DNA of 64,000 nucleotides from Pontederia crassipes (GCA_030549335.1 CM060188.1:65540696-65604695), one strand, 5' to 3'. Numbered from the stretch's first letter, positions 24,379 to 35,813 are shown. Made by a program: numbers and translations. The notes: a model not told the origin generated them from the letters alone.

Positions 24379-25343
24379 TTATGTGTTGAGTTGCAGCCTT
24401 GTTTTCAGTCTTCTTCTCTTTATTGTTAAAGTTGACCATTTTAGTATCTTCAATCTGGAATTCAGCAAAATGTTCAGCAATAGAGGTTCATGTCCTTCAA
24501 ATTGTATTGCACTTTTAGGTGGCATGACTTGACTTTGATCCTTAGGCCTAGCTTTAGCTTGTCCAGAAAAAGTGTCAAGTGAGTTAGGCAGAGAGTAGGC
24601 TTGTTGGACAATTTGTTCTTCTATGATTCTGCTCTCAGTTGCTAGGCTTTCAACCTTATCAAACAACTTCCTCATCTATTCATTCTGCACTTCATGTTGC
24701 TTAATCAACTTCTCCATCATCAGCTTCATGTTGAACTTTTTCTCAGGCGGGACTACTGATTGTGTTGGTTGATTTTGAAAAGTAGATTGCTGTAATCTAA
24801 CCTCTAACATCCCTAATTGTGTGTGGAGACCTTCTACCTTGGAAAATAGCTCATCAATCTTTTCATTTTTCTTCTTTTGCTAGTCTGCCATGTTTTGCAT
24901 CATAGTCTTTTTCATAAGTGCTGCTGGCTGGTATTGTTGTTGACATTCAGGTGGAGTGACATTGGTAAATTTGAGTGGAAGAAGTGATTCCACTTGAGTA
25001 TACAACTAATGGTGTGCACCTAACATTTGATTTTAATCACAAGATGCAAAATGATAGTGTTTATTCCGAAACATATTGTCTTGATAACACCATGGATTTG
25101 AATCTTAGTATATAAATAAGAAAAAATGATTTCTCCATTGACTGCTATGATTATCCATATGGAATTGCCCATATGATTCATATTGAATGTAGGAGTGCAG
25201 TTGATTACAATAGGCTTGAGAAGTGTAGGAGACTTCGACTTGAATTTTTCAATTGCATTTCCTACCATGTCTTCAACTCTAGAGGCTAAGTTGTCCCATC
25301 TATTAGATTTTGACACTCCACTTGAATGATAAGAATTCTGCAC
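24379..25343 (-). pseudogene. Athila/Tat-like gag C-terminal region
   Basis: Minus-strand pieces in order: NSYHSSGVSKSNRWDNLASR (25343 on), then LMKKTMMQNMAD and a coiled region (DELFSKVEGLHTQLGMLEVR, about 24880-24790), then MRKLFDKVESLATESRIIEE and QIVQQAYSLPNSLDTF (24675 on). The last block parallels FEKVESLVAHNKILENQIAQ at 54890-54950, in the gag of the plus-strand Athila-like element. It lies downstream of a gypsy primer site. No protease or RT follows. The N-terminal capsid part is missing or too degraded to see. Confidence 0.7.
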
Positions 25344-25429
25344 ACCATGTAATCAACTTGAAAATTTTAGATCCATCACTACTTCAGTCTCAATAAATGG
25401 TTGTTGGATTATTATAAATTACTAATTTT

Positions 25430-26300
25430 TGAAATCTAAATTCTGATATGTTTTCTACACAATAGAAACTCAAGAGACAATTTATATAGTAGGTGTAGAA
25501 ATTCAAAATCAGAAATCTGAATTTTGTAATCTGGAATCAAATTTGAAATATGAAATGTGATATTTAAAATATGAAATATGAAACTTGAAGTTTGAAATAT
25601 GAATTTTGAATCTCAAATATGATATGAGTATCCAAGGATCAAAAGAAAACATGTTCAGATACATTTCCACACAATAGGAGCTCAGATCATATGATAAGTG
25701 CAGAAGATTGAAATTTAAAATAAAAAATCAGAAATATGAAATCTGAAACTTGATATCTAAAATCTGATATAAATGTTCAAGGATAGAAGGAAGGCATGTT
25801 CAACAATATCTATGCACTTTAAAAACTTTAAAGTTCCTTGCCATACAAATTTATGATGCAATTTATAGAACAAGTGCAATTCTAAAATTTTGAAACCTCA
25901 AACTTGAAATATGAAATAAAAAATTTGCAACCTCAAATTGCAAATTAGAAATCCAAAATAACATTCAAGAATCAAGAAGCTAGTATGTTCAATAGTGTTT
26001 ATGCACAATAGAAGCTCAGATTATAGAAAAAGTGCAAAAAATTGAAATCTGAAATAAAAAATCAGAAATCTGATAATAATATTTGGGGATCAAGAATGAA
26101 TGTTCAGTAACCTTCAACAATATTCTACACAATAGAGACTTAGAATGCAATTTTTTGAATATGTGCAGAAATATGAAATATGAAATCTGAATCTTAAGAT
26201 ATGAAATCTGACATGCGTATTCAGCATTTCTACACTGAGAAAACTCAATATGTACTATGTAGCATAAGTGCATAATATGAACTTTGAGATATGATAATCC
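25430..26300 (-). repeat. Irregular leader repeat with GAAATCTGAA words
   Basis: A recurring module of roughly 110-210 bases: CACAATAGAAGCTCAGAT, then AAGTGCAGAAATTGAAATC, a run of GAAAT(C/A)TGA words, then GGATCAAGAA...ATGTTCA. CACAATAGA-type starts are near 25457, 25668, 25996 and 26128, with degenerate ones near 25815 and 26230. It lies between primer site and gag, i.e. in the element's 5' leader, and shows no coding potential. Confidence 0.6.
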
Positions 26301-26540
26301 AAAATGCAGAAACATAATATGGAAAATAACAACTATAGGATTTAAATGAAGACTACTATAAACAATTAGAGAAAAGGAAAATGCAAAAAATCAAGATCTA
26401 CTAAAATAAAAAATAAGAAATCGGCTAGACTATAAGAAAGAAAAATATTCACACAATAATGAAGTATAAACAATAATTGTATAAACAAGATTTGCCTAGA
26501 AAAAAAATAGAAAAACAAGTGTGTCAAATCAAAATATATG

Positions 26541-26564
26541 TCCTCGACAATGATGTCAAAAACT
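26541..26564 (-). promoter_or_regulatory. Decayed tRNA-Asp-type primer-binding site
   Basis: Directly after the LTR end GATGTATCA the minus strand reads AGTTTTTGACATCATTGTCG. Athila/Tat-type gypsy elements usually have TTTTTGGCGCCGTTGCCGGG here, complementary to tRNA-Asp. Every difference is G-to-A or C-to-T, so I read this as the same site after methyl-cytosine decay. Confidence 0.7.
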
Positions 26565-27936
26565 TGATACATCGAAAATCATGATATGAAGGGCAAACAA
26601 TAACAGAAAACATTGTGCCTTGTATGAAAGGGTCATGTTTAAGAAGTTATTACCCTAGATGTGTGAATGCCCTCACACAAGTAAATAACTTCACTTCACA
26701 AGAAATTTTGAATTACATTTTAAAATTAATAATTCCTCAACACAATCACAACGAGAACCGCAAGTATACGGCAATCACTGTAGTGCTTGAGAGTCGTTCC
26801 ATAGGAATATAGCTTGAAAAGTTCGTACTTGGTTCAAACCGTTTAGAAGGAAAAGCTTAAGTCTATATGTGTTATTTAAAGTGAGAAACTGAAATGCTAC
26901 AAATAAGAAATTAGAGCAAATAAAACTACTGTAATTTTTTTGGAGTTTTTAATGCAAAAGTAGACAAAGATGTTGATTAACACTAGGGTTTAAGCGAGAT
27001 ATTTTCACTTGGGATTAATGTTCTTCAAGAATTAAATTATAAGTAAAATGATAGACAACCCCTTGGCACTCGCGTAAACATATGTTCATGTTGAGTAACA
27101 CGGCTCATCTAATGGCACTCTCGTGTACATTGATGGTTGAGCTTGTGCATGCGGGTGGGTCAGCTATCCAACTCGGGCAACACTCTCATGTGTACAAAGC
27201 AAGTAGGAGAAGCGATTTCTCTCAGCGAGAATTGAGCTTAGTCTTATGCAGCTTCGGCCTCTAGGTTCTTGAAGTGATAACAGAAGATCCAACAACCCCT
27301 CGACTTGAATTGGATTTCCATTTGTGAAGATAACCCTCTCAAGTGAGAAACCTTTATGGTTGAAGATTGTGCGAAACCGAATATGTTCAGGCGAGTAAAG
27401 TCCTAGCTAGAAATGAAGATTGTGACCCCCCACGACATTTCAAAGTATGGTGTCGTAATTGTGTGCCCTCTCGGATCCTACACAAATGGAGAGTCTAAAG
27501 CTTCCTCTCAGGTAGGAAGTCCTCGAATCAATAACTTAGGACCAAAACAGAGAAAAGATGGTGATGCAGAACTCAGAGTGAATCGAGTTCAGCTCCAACA
27601 CATGCGGTTCATGATTCTTTTTAGATGATTGAGTTTCTATCCCACCTCTCGAAACTCAATAGAAAGAATCCCTCATGGGCAAAAAATCAATGAACACGTG
27701 TTGCCTGAATAAATATTATCAAACCATCATAGAAGCATAAACATTACATCAACAAAACTTATCCAAACTGAGAATGGTAACTCTGTTCAGCTTTATACCT
27801 CTCGACATTCAGCTGAACAAAGGATGAGTTCTCCCTCTCAGGTTGCAATTGGAACAAGTCCTAAGCTTAATTAACAATCAGAATGCATTGCAACAAATCG
27901 AACATGACAAAATTGGTAATGAATCATAAAACCAAC
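26565..27936 (-). repeat. 5' LTR of the Athila/Tat-like element, 5'-truncated
   Basis: Shares sequence with 14852-16236 throughout (for example CATGCGGGTGGG, CAGCTCCAACACATG, TCTCAGGTTGCAATTGGAACA). The inner end TGATAC/GTATCA abuts the primer site. At 27936 similarity stops, while the other copy continues nearly 600 bases further, including its TATA box. This LTR has therefore lost its U3 promoter part. Confidence 0.72.
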
Positions 27937-28146
27937 TAATGTGGAGAATTATGATATATATTTTCATTATTATTTCGCATGCATACAACACATATGACAT
28001 GATTATTCCTTTACGTAAACACATGCATGACGCCAATTTAATACATTTCAAACATTCTCCACATCCATGTTTATTCACATATCACTTTTCTTTCTTTTTT
28101 CTAGCCTGGAAACTCATTTGAGTAAATGTCCTTTGCAGGATGATGA
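27937..28146 (+). other. Possible host intron end
   Basis: AT-rich sequence ending with a pyrimidine-rich run and CTTTGCAG just before GATGATGA, where the solo LTR is inserted. This looks like an intron 3' end followed by an exon start, but no coding evidence supports it on the left. Confidence is low. Confidence 0.3.
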
Positions 28147-29806
28147 CTGATGCATGCAAAATTTAACATATATTTAGTATTGCATTTAACCTCATTTCAA
28201 ATCATTTTCTAATAGCATGCATCATTCTATGTGCTTATTTACATTAATTTTACAAAAGAAAAAATCTACCCAAATGTTGTATTTTATTATTTAGAAATCA
28301 AGAAAATTGAATTACAAAGCCAACAGAAAAAACCACGCTCAAATCGGAGTTCAAACGGAGTCAAAAAGTGAAAAATAAGGAAGTGAATCGAATTTAACGA
28401 ACCATGAAACAAGATCATGAAAATCAATAATAGGACGTTAAAATGCATTATACAGAAAGTTTCCCTGAGTCACGACCATGATGAGGCCTTCACGAGGCGT
28501 GAAAACCATAGTTTTTACACTATAAGGGCCGCCATGAAATCCCATTTCTAATCTGATTCAGACACTGTTTAAGCAACCGTTAAAAACCATATTACATGCC
28601 ATGACGAAGTCCAGATTCGAGTTTTAATTTGGAAGAATTTAAATTGCACAAGAATTCCTACTCATATTATATGATCCTAGGATGTTTCAGAAACATATTA
28701 TGGTCCAAATTTCGGAGTTTGAAAAGACCAAAATTTCAGAACTAAGTCAACTCCGAATTTTCCTTGATTTTAATAGGAAAAGATTTTTGTTGCTTCTCCG
28801 ATCACATGAAAACTTGAACGCCTATAAATAGAGGCCTTCTACAGTCAGAAGAAAGCATGCTAGGGCCTACAATCGAAGCTTTCAAGCCAAAAATAAATGA
28901 GAATTTCTGAAGGGCAAAAGAGGACTTCTGCACAGTAGACTCGTGCGAGGATTGCGTAGCTGTTTCATCGCTGCTTCTGAAGAGTAATCTTTGTTCTACA
29001 TATTGTTGGGATGATATTTTAGATTTTCATATTTAACCTATCTATCTTAGCATCCAGGATTATTAGTTTTCATTTTATTGTTTAGTTTTAATTGCAAAAG
29101 TTTTACTATATGAACAATTTCTAATTTATCAAATAATTAGTTTAGTTTTTATGAACATGATTGCTATGTGTAATGCTTTTTCTTTAGGATTTAATTATTT
29201 CTAGGATGATTATTGATCGTGTAGTGTGATCAATCCTTAATCCATCATTTTCTGTTCAAATCGATTCGTAACTTTATGTTGAAGCAATCCATATTGTAAT
29301 ATAGTAGAAATCATGCGGCATATTAGATTACGAGGTTTGCATGAATTGGCCCATGTGAGCAATTGTGTAGTTTAGGAATTATAGCGCATTGCATCTTAAG
29401 TTCATATAACTGAAAGCATATCCGTGCGGAATACTTTTAGATTATTATTGTCTTAAGATAGTTGGTTTACCTGTGCGGGAGTTCATATCTTTAGTGTCCT
29501 TAATCCATCTGAAAATTAAATCTGAGCTTTATATTTATGATTTTATAGAAATTACAGATTGTTCCTATCATTATAGATCATTTTAAGGATCTACGCATCA
29601 TTAGTCTTAGATTTTAATTTTCTGTTATTTTTTATTTTTTCACAGTTTCTTTTTACCCAAACTTTATGTCGTCTCTTATTAGCCTATGAAATTAGTTTAG
29701 TTAGTTAAGTTAATTCCTCGTGGGTTCGACACTGAACTCATTACACTTTATTACTTAAGTGACTAGTGAACTTGCTAGCATTTAATTGTTATCAATTCTC
29801 GCATCA
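28147..29806 (+). repeat. Solo LTR, TGATGC...GCATCA family, copy 2
   Basis: Begins (C)TGATGCATGCAAAATT and ends CAATTCTCGCATCA, flanked by ATGA on both sides (28143-28146 and 29807-29810). TATAAATA lies at 28823-28830. The 3' motif GGGTTCGACACT...GAACTTGC is at about 29722-29776. It is related to 3743-5497 at the ends and shares layout (TATA position, GTTCGACACT motif), but the middle has diverged strongly. Confidence 0.78.
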
Positions 29807-29889
29807 ATGATGAGCTTCAGGGGATGAGGTAGAGCGGTCGATACACTACACACTATTCTTTGCATGAATGAAGGAAGAACTGCTTCTAG

Positions 29890-30165
29890 GTGATAGAAAA
29901 GGCCAAAGAAATCAATAGCAAACATCCTTCACAAATGGGGACCAGCACTCCCCTGATGCAAGAAAGCTTCCTGGATGGCGGGGACCATCGAAAAGCTACG
30001 GACGACCGAATGCAGGTGGTGGGGGGTAGAGAGAGAGAGAGGAGAGGAGTAGATGAGAGGAGTACAAAAAGTAGAGGAGGCGGCCGAGGAAACAGGAGGC
30101 AATTCCGAGGAAGGTATTCGATTATCGAGAGAGAAACTGAGAGTGGAAAAGAACAATGCCTCTGA
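29890..30165 (+). pseudogene. Possible last exon of a host gene, RGG-rich C-terminus
   Basis: An open frame follows an acceptor-like TTCTAG at 29884-29889 and encodes VIEKAKEINSKHPSQMGTST, a charged middle, then KSRGGGRGNRRQFRGRY before a stop. Arg-Gly-Gly clusters are typical of RNA-binding protein tails. The GC content and non-repetitive 3' flank differ from the surrounding transposons. I cannot name the protein, and the start is uncertain. It could equally be gene sequence captured by a transposon. The solo LTR lies 84 bases upstream. Confidence 0.35.
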
Positions 30166-30459
30166 TGGTTTGTGGGGAAATGTGTGTTTCCCCCATGAAC
30201 TGTAACTAATTGGCCTTGATGAGGTTGGGAGGTGCCTTATGTGTTTTGGATTTATGTTCTTTAGTCGCACTTTCATCCGGTTGCTTTTCATGATTTGAAC
30301 CAAATTTGAACTTGCTTACGATTTTAACGATATCTGTTTGATCCCTATTTCATTGTATAACTCGTTATTTTTCAGATCTATATTTGGATTTGAGCTTGTG
30401 AATTGTCTTCACCTTGACCATAGGGATATTAAAGGCTGTATTCGACCAAATGTGGAGAA
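30166..30459 (+). other. Possible 3' UTR or flank, no gene
   Basis: Non-repetitive sequence between the RGG-encoding frame and the CACTA start. It has the mixed, moderately T-rich look of a plant 3' untranslated region, but I see no clear poly(A) signal that would prove it. Confidence 0.3.
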
Positions 30460-31609
30460 CACTATAAGAAAATCGACAAATAGCGACACAAAGAAGGAGA
30501 CTCTATTGAGTCTCTGGAATATATAGTGTTGCTTTAGTGTCTATGTAGCGTCGACTATATGCGATGCTTGTAATCGATCGCTAATAACGTCGCAATAGAG
30601 CCAAAGAAAAGGGAGACGCTATTAGCGTCAACAGTAGATGCTAGCTCAACGTTACGATGACGCGAAATGTTTCGCTGCGAGCAGTCGACAGGTGTCACTA
30701 AGGTGACACTATTCCAATGTTCAAGAGACACTAACTTTATGCATAAGTTGATGCGATTTTGGCACTACTATAAGGCCAATCATGTCTGTTGGGTTGCCAA
30801 GGCGACGCTAAGGTGACGCTCCACATGGAGACGCTACTTTGACGCTCAAGAGACGCAAAGAATGATATATTTAATGTAGCATTGACTATGTATGAGACGC
30901 TAGTTTGATGCTACGGAGGCCCTAATGTCAGATTTTTAGCCCCATTACAGCCATATTTTCTTCCCTTCCCACACCATACGATTATATAATGCATATAAAT
31001 GCATTGATATCCATGATAGGCATAATATCAAAGAGAAATCATCACAGGCACAATATCTAAGATAAGAATATGAAAAGTAATAAACTCAACTAACAAAAGT
31101 ATAACTACTATACGTATATGTAATAATGAGTCTATAAGTAACAAAAGTATAGTTGCAAAAGTTTCTATCCTAAGTTTGGGAGTTGTTGTTGCCGTTCCGG
31201 ACGTTCAATCTTGATGTGCTCAGTTCTTGGCCTCGTGGGGATTGATTCTGTGACGGGATCAATCCCTGAATCACCTACAACAATGGAGCCAACTACTGTG
31301 ACCTGTGATATCTGTTGTGATATTCGCTGTGATAGCTACTGCGATACCTGCGTCACATCAAGTGCAACGGATGAGCTTGGAGCAGATGGGCCGCCTGCAT
31401 ATCCTCTGCTCCTCCTAGGTACCTGAACGATTGTGCCAAGGCGACGGAGGTATCCTCCTCATGTCATGCCGACCACTTCCTCCCAAATAGTAGGGTCCTT
31501 TACGAGATAGAATAAATATACAATCATATAAAAATGATAGATTATACAAATTATATAACATAAAAAAACACACAAATTAAAAACATGAATCACTTTCAAG
31601 AAACGTTAC

Positions 31610-33390
31610 CTGGTGGCCGAATACTCGGATCATCTCCGTACTTTTCAGCAATCTTCGTATTATACTCATCAACATTGCACATTTAAAACATAGTTTGCAC
31701 TAACATCAACAACCAAGTGAACATGTGCTTACACTTATTAGAAGCCTACGAGCAGTGTGTATGACCAAGTCATTAATTTTTCGACTCTTATGCATGGCCT
31801 CGTAGACCACGCGAAAGTCCACAGGACTGCCTTATTTCTCTCCTACAATAAAGTTTCAAATTTTATAAAATAAGTATAAGTTAAAATTTGTTTGTATGTA
31901 AATTACCATGCATCATCGATGCTCATCAAATCGCATCGACCACCTTTCTGGATGTGGGCCTCGGGCTTCGAAAATCGGTTAACTCTTGCCTTTTCCAACT
32001 TTCTTTTTCATTGTTCATCCGTCCTTTATGAACATCAAATACTTTGAAACTTTGAAAGATTATAATTTTAATAAAAATAATTTAAATGTAAACATACTTA
32101 CCACTTCCTACATAAAGACTCCCAAACTGAGCGCCTCAGGCGTGACGATATTGCGAAACTTATATAATCAATTTCGGAGGCATTTCATAGCCACCTCATC
32201 GAAAGCTCTCCGGATCGTTCCCAAACGAACATTCGGATAAAACTAATTTACCTCCTAAACAATACTATAATACTATAAAACAAATTATGTAATCCAAAAA
32301 GAAGATTGTAGCATAAAGGTCCGAAAGATACCATCCTGCACTTGAATTAGGACATCTTTCCACGATCCTGCCCCTTCCGACAAGTGGGAAAGAACAAGAG
32401 CACTGACATTCTGCACGGTACTAGCGGGTATGAAAGTGACCCTGCAAATTACAAAGAAGAATTAATTTTTAATGATAAGCAAAACTATAATAAAATTTTC
32501 TACAACTTATTTAACTTATGGTCGAGCAATACTGTTCACGGTGACCACCCATTATTGTGTAATCCCTCTTCGTATGATGAAGAGGGATCATTACCTGGTA
32601 CAACAGGGGTAGCCTGAGAAGGTCCGACATCATCTACGGGACCTAGTACAAAATAAATCATTAGTGTCATACCAAATTAAACTAGTGATAATTGATATAT
32701 GTACAATGAAGTTCTCAGCTCGAGTGATGTCTATCGTTGCATGATCCATGGCAGTTTGCTCGTCAGAATGTGACGAGCCGGGTGCTTGTGTTATCCGCGG
32801 CGTAACAATTGACATTATTAAAGAAATGATTAATGTAATTAATTGAGAAATATAATTTTAATAATAATAAATATATCACCTGGGGTAAGATATCGCTTGC
32901 CAATGCTAGAATGTGGTGAAGTGTCCGATAACCTCGGCGTTGGCGTAGCAACTATCATCATAAAAAAATATTTAAAATACCTGCATGTATATAAATTTAT
33001 GGAATACACATAAAATAACCTAGTGTGACATGTCGATCGTCATCGTGCAATCGAGATGTCCCGACTATGTGCCCGAGACGTCCCGACTATGTGCCCGTCG
33101 AGGGTGGAGCAACTGTCACAAAAATAAAATAATTAGAAAACTATATCACCTAGAGTGATACGTAGAGACGACCCACCAATGGATCGCCTACTATGTGATG
33201 ATCTGGCTTTATGCCTCATCGGCAATGGAGCAACTGATATTATTTAAAAAATGAATGTAACTATTATAAGCAACGGACAATAAATATAATACTTGGTGGT
33301 CGTGATGGCTCACTCATATGGAGTGAACGCCTAGAAGAGCGAGATGACCCAGTAGCTCGACCTCTAGTAAACATGACTGAAAAAAAGTAA
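31610..33390 (-). pseudogene. Plant transposase of Ptta/En/Spm type, multi-exon remnant
   Basis: Several minus-strand exon-like blocks occur in family order. 32430-32330 has LVLSHLSEGAGSWKDVLIQV. 32240-32103 has YPNVRLGTIRRAFDEVAMKC. About 32000-31915 has EKARVNRFSKPEAHIQKGG. About 31850-31740 has SPVDFRVVYEAMHKSRK. About 31680-31612 has EYNTKIAEKYGDDPSIRPPG. These match the conserved body of plant Ptta/En/Spm transposases, which help CACTA elements bind their own ends. In-frame stops occur in at least two blocks. Exon limits are approximate and the N-terminal exons are not assigned. Confidence 0.65.
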
Positions 33391-34059
33391 CAAACTTGTG
33401 TTATTATTAGTAACCAGGACTATTTCTTCCTGGGATTCCATCTCTACCATTCCTTGGATAATATATTAACAATGCATCAAGTCCATATTACAGAAAACAA
33501 AAGTTATAATGTACTCTAACTAACGAAATACCTGCTGGAAGACACTTCCTCCAGCACCATAACAAACTCATTGTTTACTTGAGGAAGATCACGTAGTGTG
33601 AATAAACTCTTCTCACCGTCGTACGCAAAATTCATCAACACCTTCATTTTGATATACCACATTAATAAATTCATCAACACCATCCTTATATTCTTCTGTT
33701 ATAACGCCACATTTATCCTTCCAACTATGATCCGACTTTGTCATTTCTGTAACGGACAACATTACGACATACGTCAATAAATTCTTGTACTTGAAACATG
33801 TGAATTTGAAGTTATGAAGTCCAAAATCACATGTTTCAAGTACTTGATCATCCTTACTAATCAATGAATTTCATATTCTAGCCTTTTTTTTCGATGTTCT
33901 GATTTTAATTAACAATAATGTAATGAGAACATGATAAAAAGCCAAAAATTAAGGCATAATTAAGAAATAATTTAGTTTGTTCGTATATTCATCTAATTAA
34001 GGCAATTAAGAAGATGACCATCTTCAATTTCAAGTTAACAAAAATCAATTAAAAAAAGG

Positions 34060-34580
34060 GACTTATTGTACGGTGGCGGAGTAAGACGCGCGGTGGTGGA
34101 GCAATTCAGGCGGCGGCGGAGCAAGACGCGCGGCGGTGGTGCAATTTAGGTGGCGACAGAGAAGGTTGCACGGCGGCGGAGCAAGTGGGCGACAGTTGGG
34201 TGGAGGAGGCCGGCGGTGGGCGGAGGAGCAAGTTGGGCGGTGGAGCAAGTCAGGTGACGAAGAAAGTTGGGCGGCAGTTGGGCGGAGGAGGCCGACAGAG
34301 AGCGGAGGAGGTCGGCGTAGGGCGGAGGAGGCCGGCGTAGGGCGGAGGAGGGCGGAGAAGGGCGAAGGAGGGCAGAGAAGGGAAGAGGAGGGTGGAGAAG
34401 GGCGAAGGGGGCTGGAGAAGGGCGGAGCAAGGCGAAGGAGGGCGGTTGGGTGGAGGAGGCCGGCACAAGGCGAATCGAAGGAGGGCGGTTGGGCAGACGA
34501 TGGGGTTCGACGAGGGCGGGGTCAGAGTCGGGCATTGAGCATCAGATCAGCGGGCATTGGGCGTCGTCGGTCATGATGAA
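34060..34580. repeat. GC-rich GGCGGAGGAGG low-complexity block
   Basis: Imperfect repeats of GGCGGAGGAGGCCGGCG-type sequence in otherwise AT-rich DNA. On the minus strand it encodes a proline/serine/alanine-rich frame (MPDSDPALVEPHRLPNRPPS and on), and on the plus strand a glycine/arginine-rich one. Placed upstream of the transposase gene near the right end, it may be a first exon or leader of the CACTA gene. Both frames are more likely composition artefacts than proteins. Confidence 0.6.
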
Positions 34581-34829
34581 AATCGGCGAGCGGAGTAACA
34601 ATAAAAAGTGAAAACGCAGAAGAGGGGTTGATTTAAGTTAAGTATTTAGCGCCTCCCTAAAACAAGACGCTATTTCGAGGCTGTAGTGATGCTATTTCGA
34701 ATATTTTTCCTAATTTAAAAGGAGTTAGGGATTTAACTTTAGAAAATATAATAAGTTTTTATTATATTACAAGTTTATGCATTATATTTTTATATATTAT
34801 AAGTTTACACATTATAACTTTATATTATA

Positions 34830-35150
34830 TTGAAATAGCTTTATATGACAAAATTGTGTATATGTATATCTAATATATGTGCATATTTATGTCTATATGT
34901 GAGAGATTAAGTCACAACAATGTGTATATATATATGTATTATAAGTATATACGTGTATGCATATGTTTATATGTGTGCAAGATTAAGCGATAATAACGTG
35001 TATATGTGTACACATTAAAAGTATATATGTGTATGTATATGTTTATATGTGCGAGATTAAGTGGTAAAATATGTATATGTGTACGTGTTATATATAAGTA
35101 TAAGCATATATGTGTATTTATATGTCAATATATGTCCGATTAAGTGAGTG
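34830..35150. repeat. 75-85-bp minisatellite with TATATGTGTATATG words
   Basis: (C)GAGATTAAG-type anchors recur near 34904, 34980, 35055 and 35140, each followed by GTATATGTGTA-rich sequence. Located in the subterminal part of the CACTA element. Confidence 0.6.
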
Positions 35151-35336
35151 CAATAAAAAGTCAGGTAAGGCACTATAGAGACGCTAAACTATAATAGTGA
35201 CACACTAGCGTCGCAGTAGCGTCTCACTTATCTTAGCATCTCCATGTTTTGATGCCAATAGTGCCTCTGTAGCATCAACTATCATTGCAGCTCTATTGTG
35301 GCACTACATAGACATTATTGAGTCTCCACGGTAGTG

Positions 35337-35650
35337 CTAAAATGAAATATTTTGTAACAAATCATGTCACTTAATTCAACCGTCATAATTCCATGATTAA
35401 GAATATAAAAATATGATATATATTTAGGAACTCTCCTACGATGTAGGCATATATAATTAAGATATGATATATATTGTATGCATAAGTAACATATATAACA
35501 TACGTACGTAACAAATATATATTTAGGAACACTCCTACGATGTAGGCATATATAAGTAATCATGTAGGAATACATATATATGTTGAAGGTACACATATAA
35601 TATTTAATTTATTTATTCATTAAAGTATAGTATAGATAATATATATTAGC
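35337..35650. repeat. AT-rich flank with a 99-bp direct repeat
   Basis: TATATTTAGGAACTCTCCTACGATGTAGGCATATATA-like blocks occur near 35419 and 35518 with one difference. The intervening sequence holds an ACATACGTACGT word. No gene. It lies between the CACTA right end and an LTR start. Confidence 0.6.
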
Positions 35651-35813
35651 TGTCACGGACGTGCTCTGCAACCATCATTTTAACATAATCATGATTTTAA
35701 TTAGCATATAAAGTTAGTCTAGATGTTTATAGTCATGTTTATGTGTAGTAATTAACATTTGGATTAAAGCATAATGATAATTACATTATCGATAAGCATT
35801 ATAAAGAAATTAT
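35651..35813 (+). repeat. LTR start fragment, TGTCACGG family, copy 1
   Basis: TGTCACGGACGTGCTCTGCA and the next 150 bases match 49053-49217 with only a few differences. Identity ends at AAATTAT, where a copia LTR begins. It is either a truncated LTR or the start of a 5' LTR split by that copia insertion. Confidence 0.8.

Larger units (their letters stand above)
14852..27936 (-). mobile_element. Nested non-autonomous Athila/Tat-like gypsy element (inferred whole)
   Basis: LTR-like sequence of one family lies at both ends in the same orientation. 26565-27936 is followed on the minus strand by a decayed primer-binding site and gag. 14852-16824 is followed outward by unrelated RT sequence, as expected for a 3' LTR end. 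Between them lie gag (about 24.4-25.3 kb), the tail motif GTTGGGAGGTAACC (about 23748-23761) and TTAAGTTTGGGGAAGCCC (about 23373-23390). A copia element (16825-21129) and a second copia fragment (21765-22290) interrupt it. Treating it as one element is an inference. Confidence 0.5.
30460..35336 (-). mobile_element. CACTA (En/Spm-type) transposon with transposase remains
   Basis: Starts CACTATAAGAAAATCG, the plant CACTA terminus. It has GACGCTA/GTAGCGTC subterminal words on the left (30540-30930) and right (34650-34690, 35165-35330) and ends with TAGTG at 35332-35336. A Ptta/En/Spm-type gene lies inside on the minus strand. The flanking triplets (GAA left, CTA right) do not match and the right terminus lacks TTTTCTTATAGTG, so the right end may be altered or slightly misplaced. 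Confidence 0.7.

Noticed and set aside
30338-30526. HRDIKG-like string suggesting a protein kinase catalytic loop
   Set aside because: Only six residues match, no other kinase motif (DFG, APE) is near, and the frame runs into a CACTA terminus.
34136-34576. Long glycine/arginine-rich plus-strand open frame
   Set aside because: It overlaps equally long frames on the other strand in a GGCGGAGGAGG low-complexity block. Open frames are expected there by composition alone.
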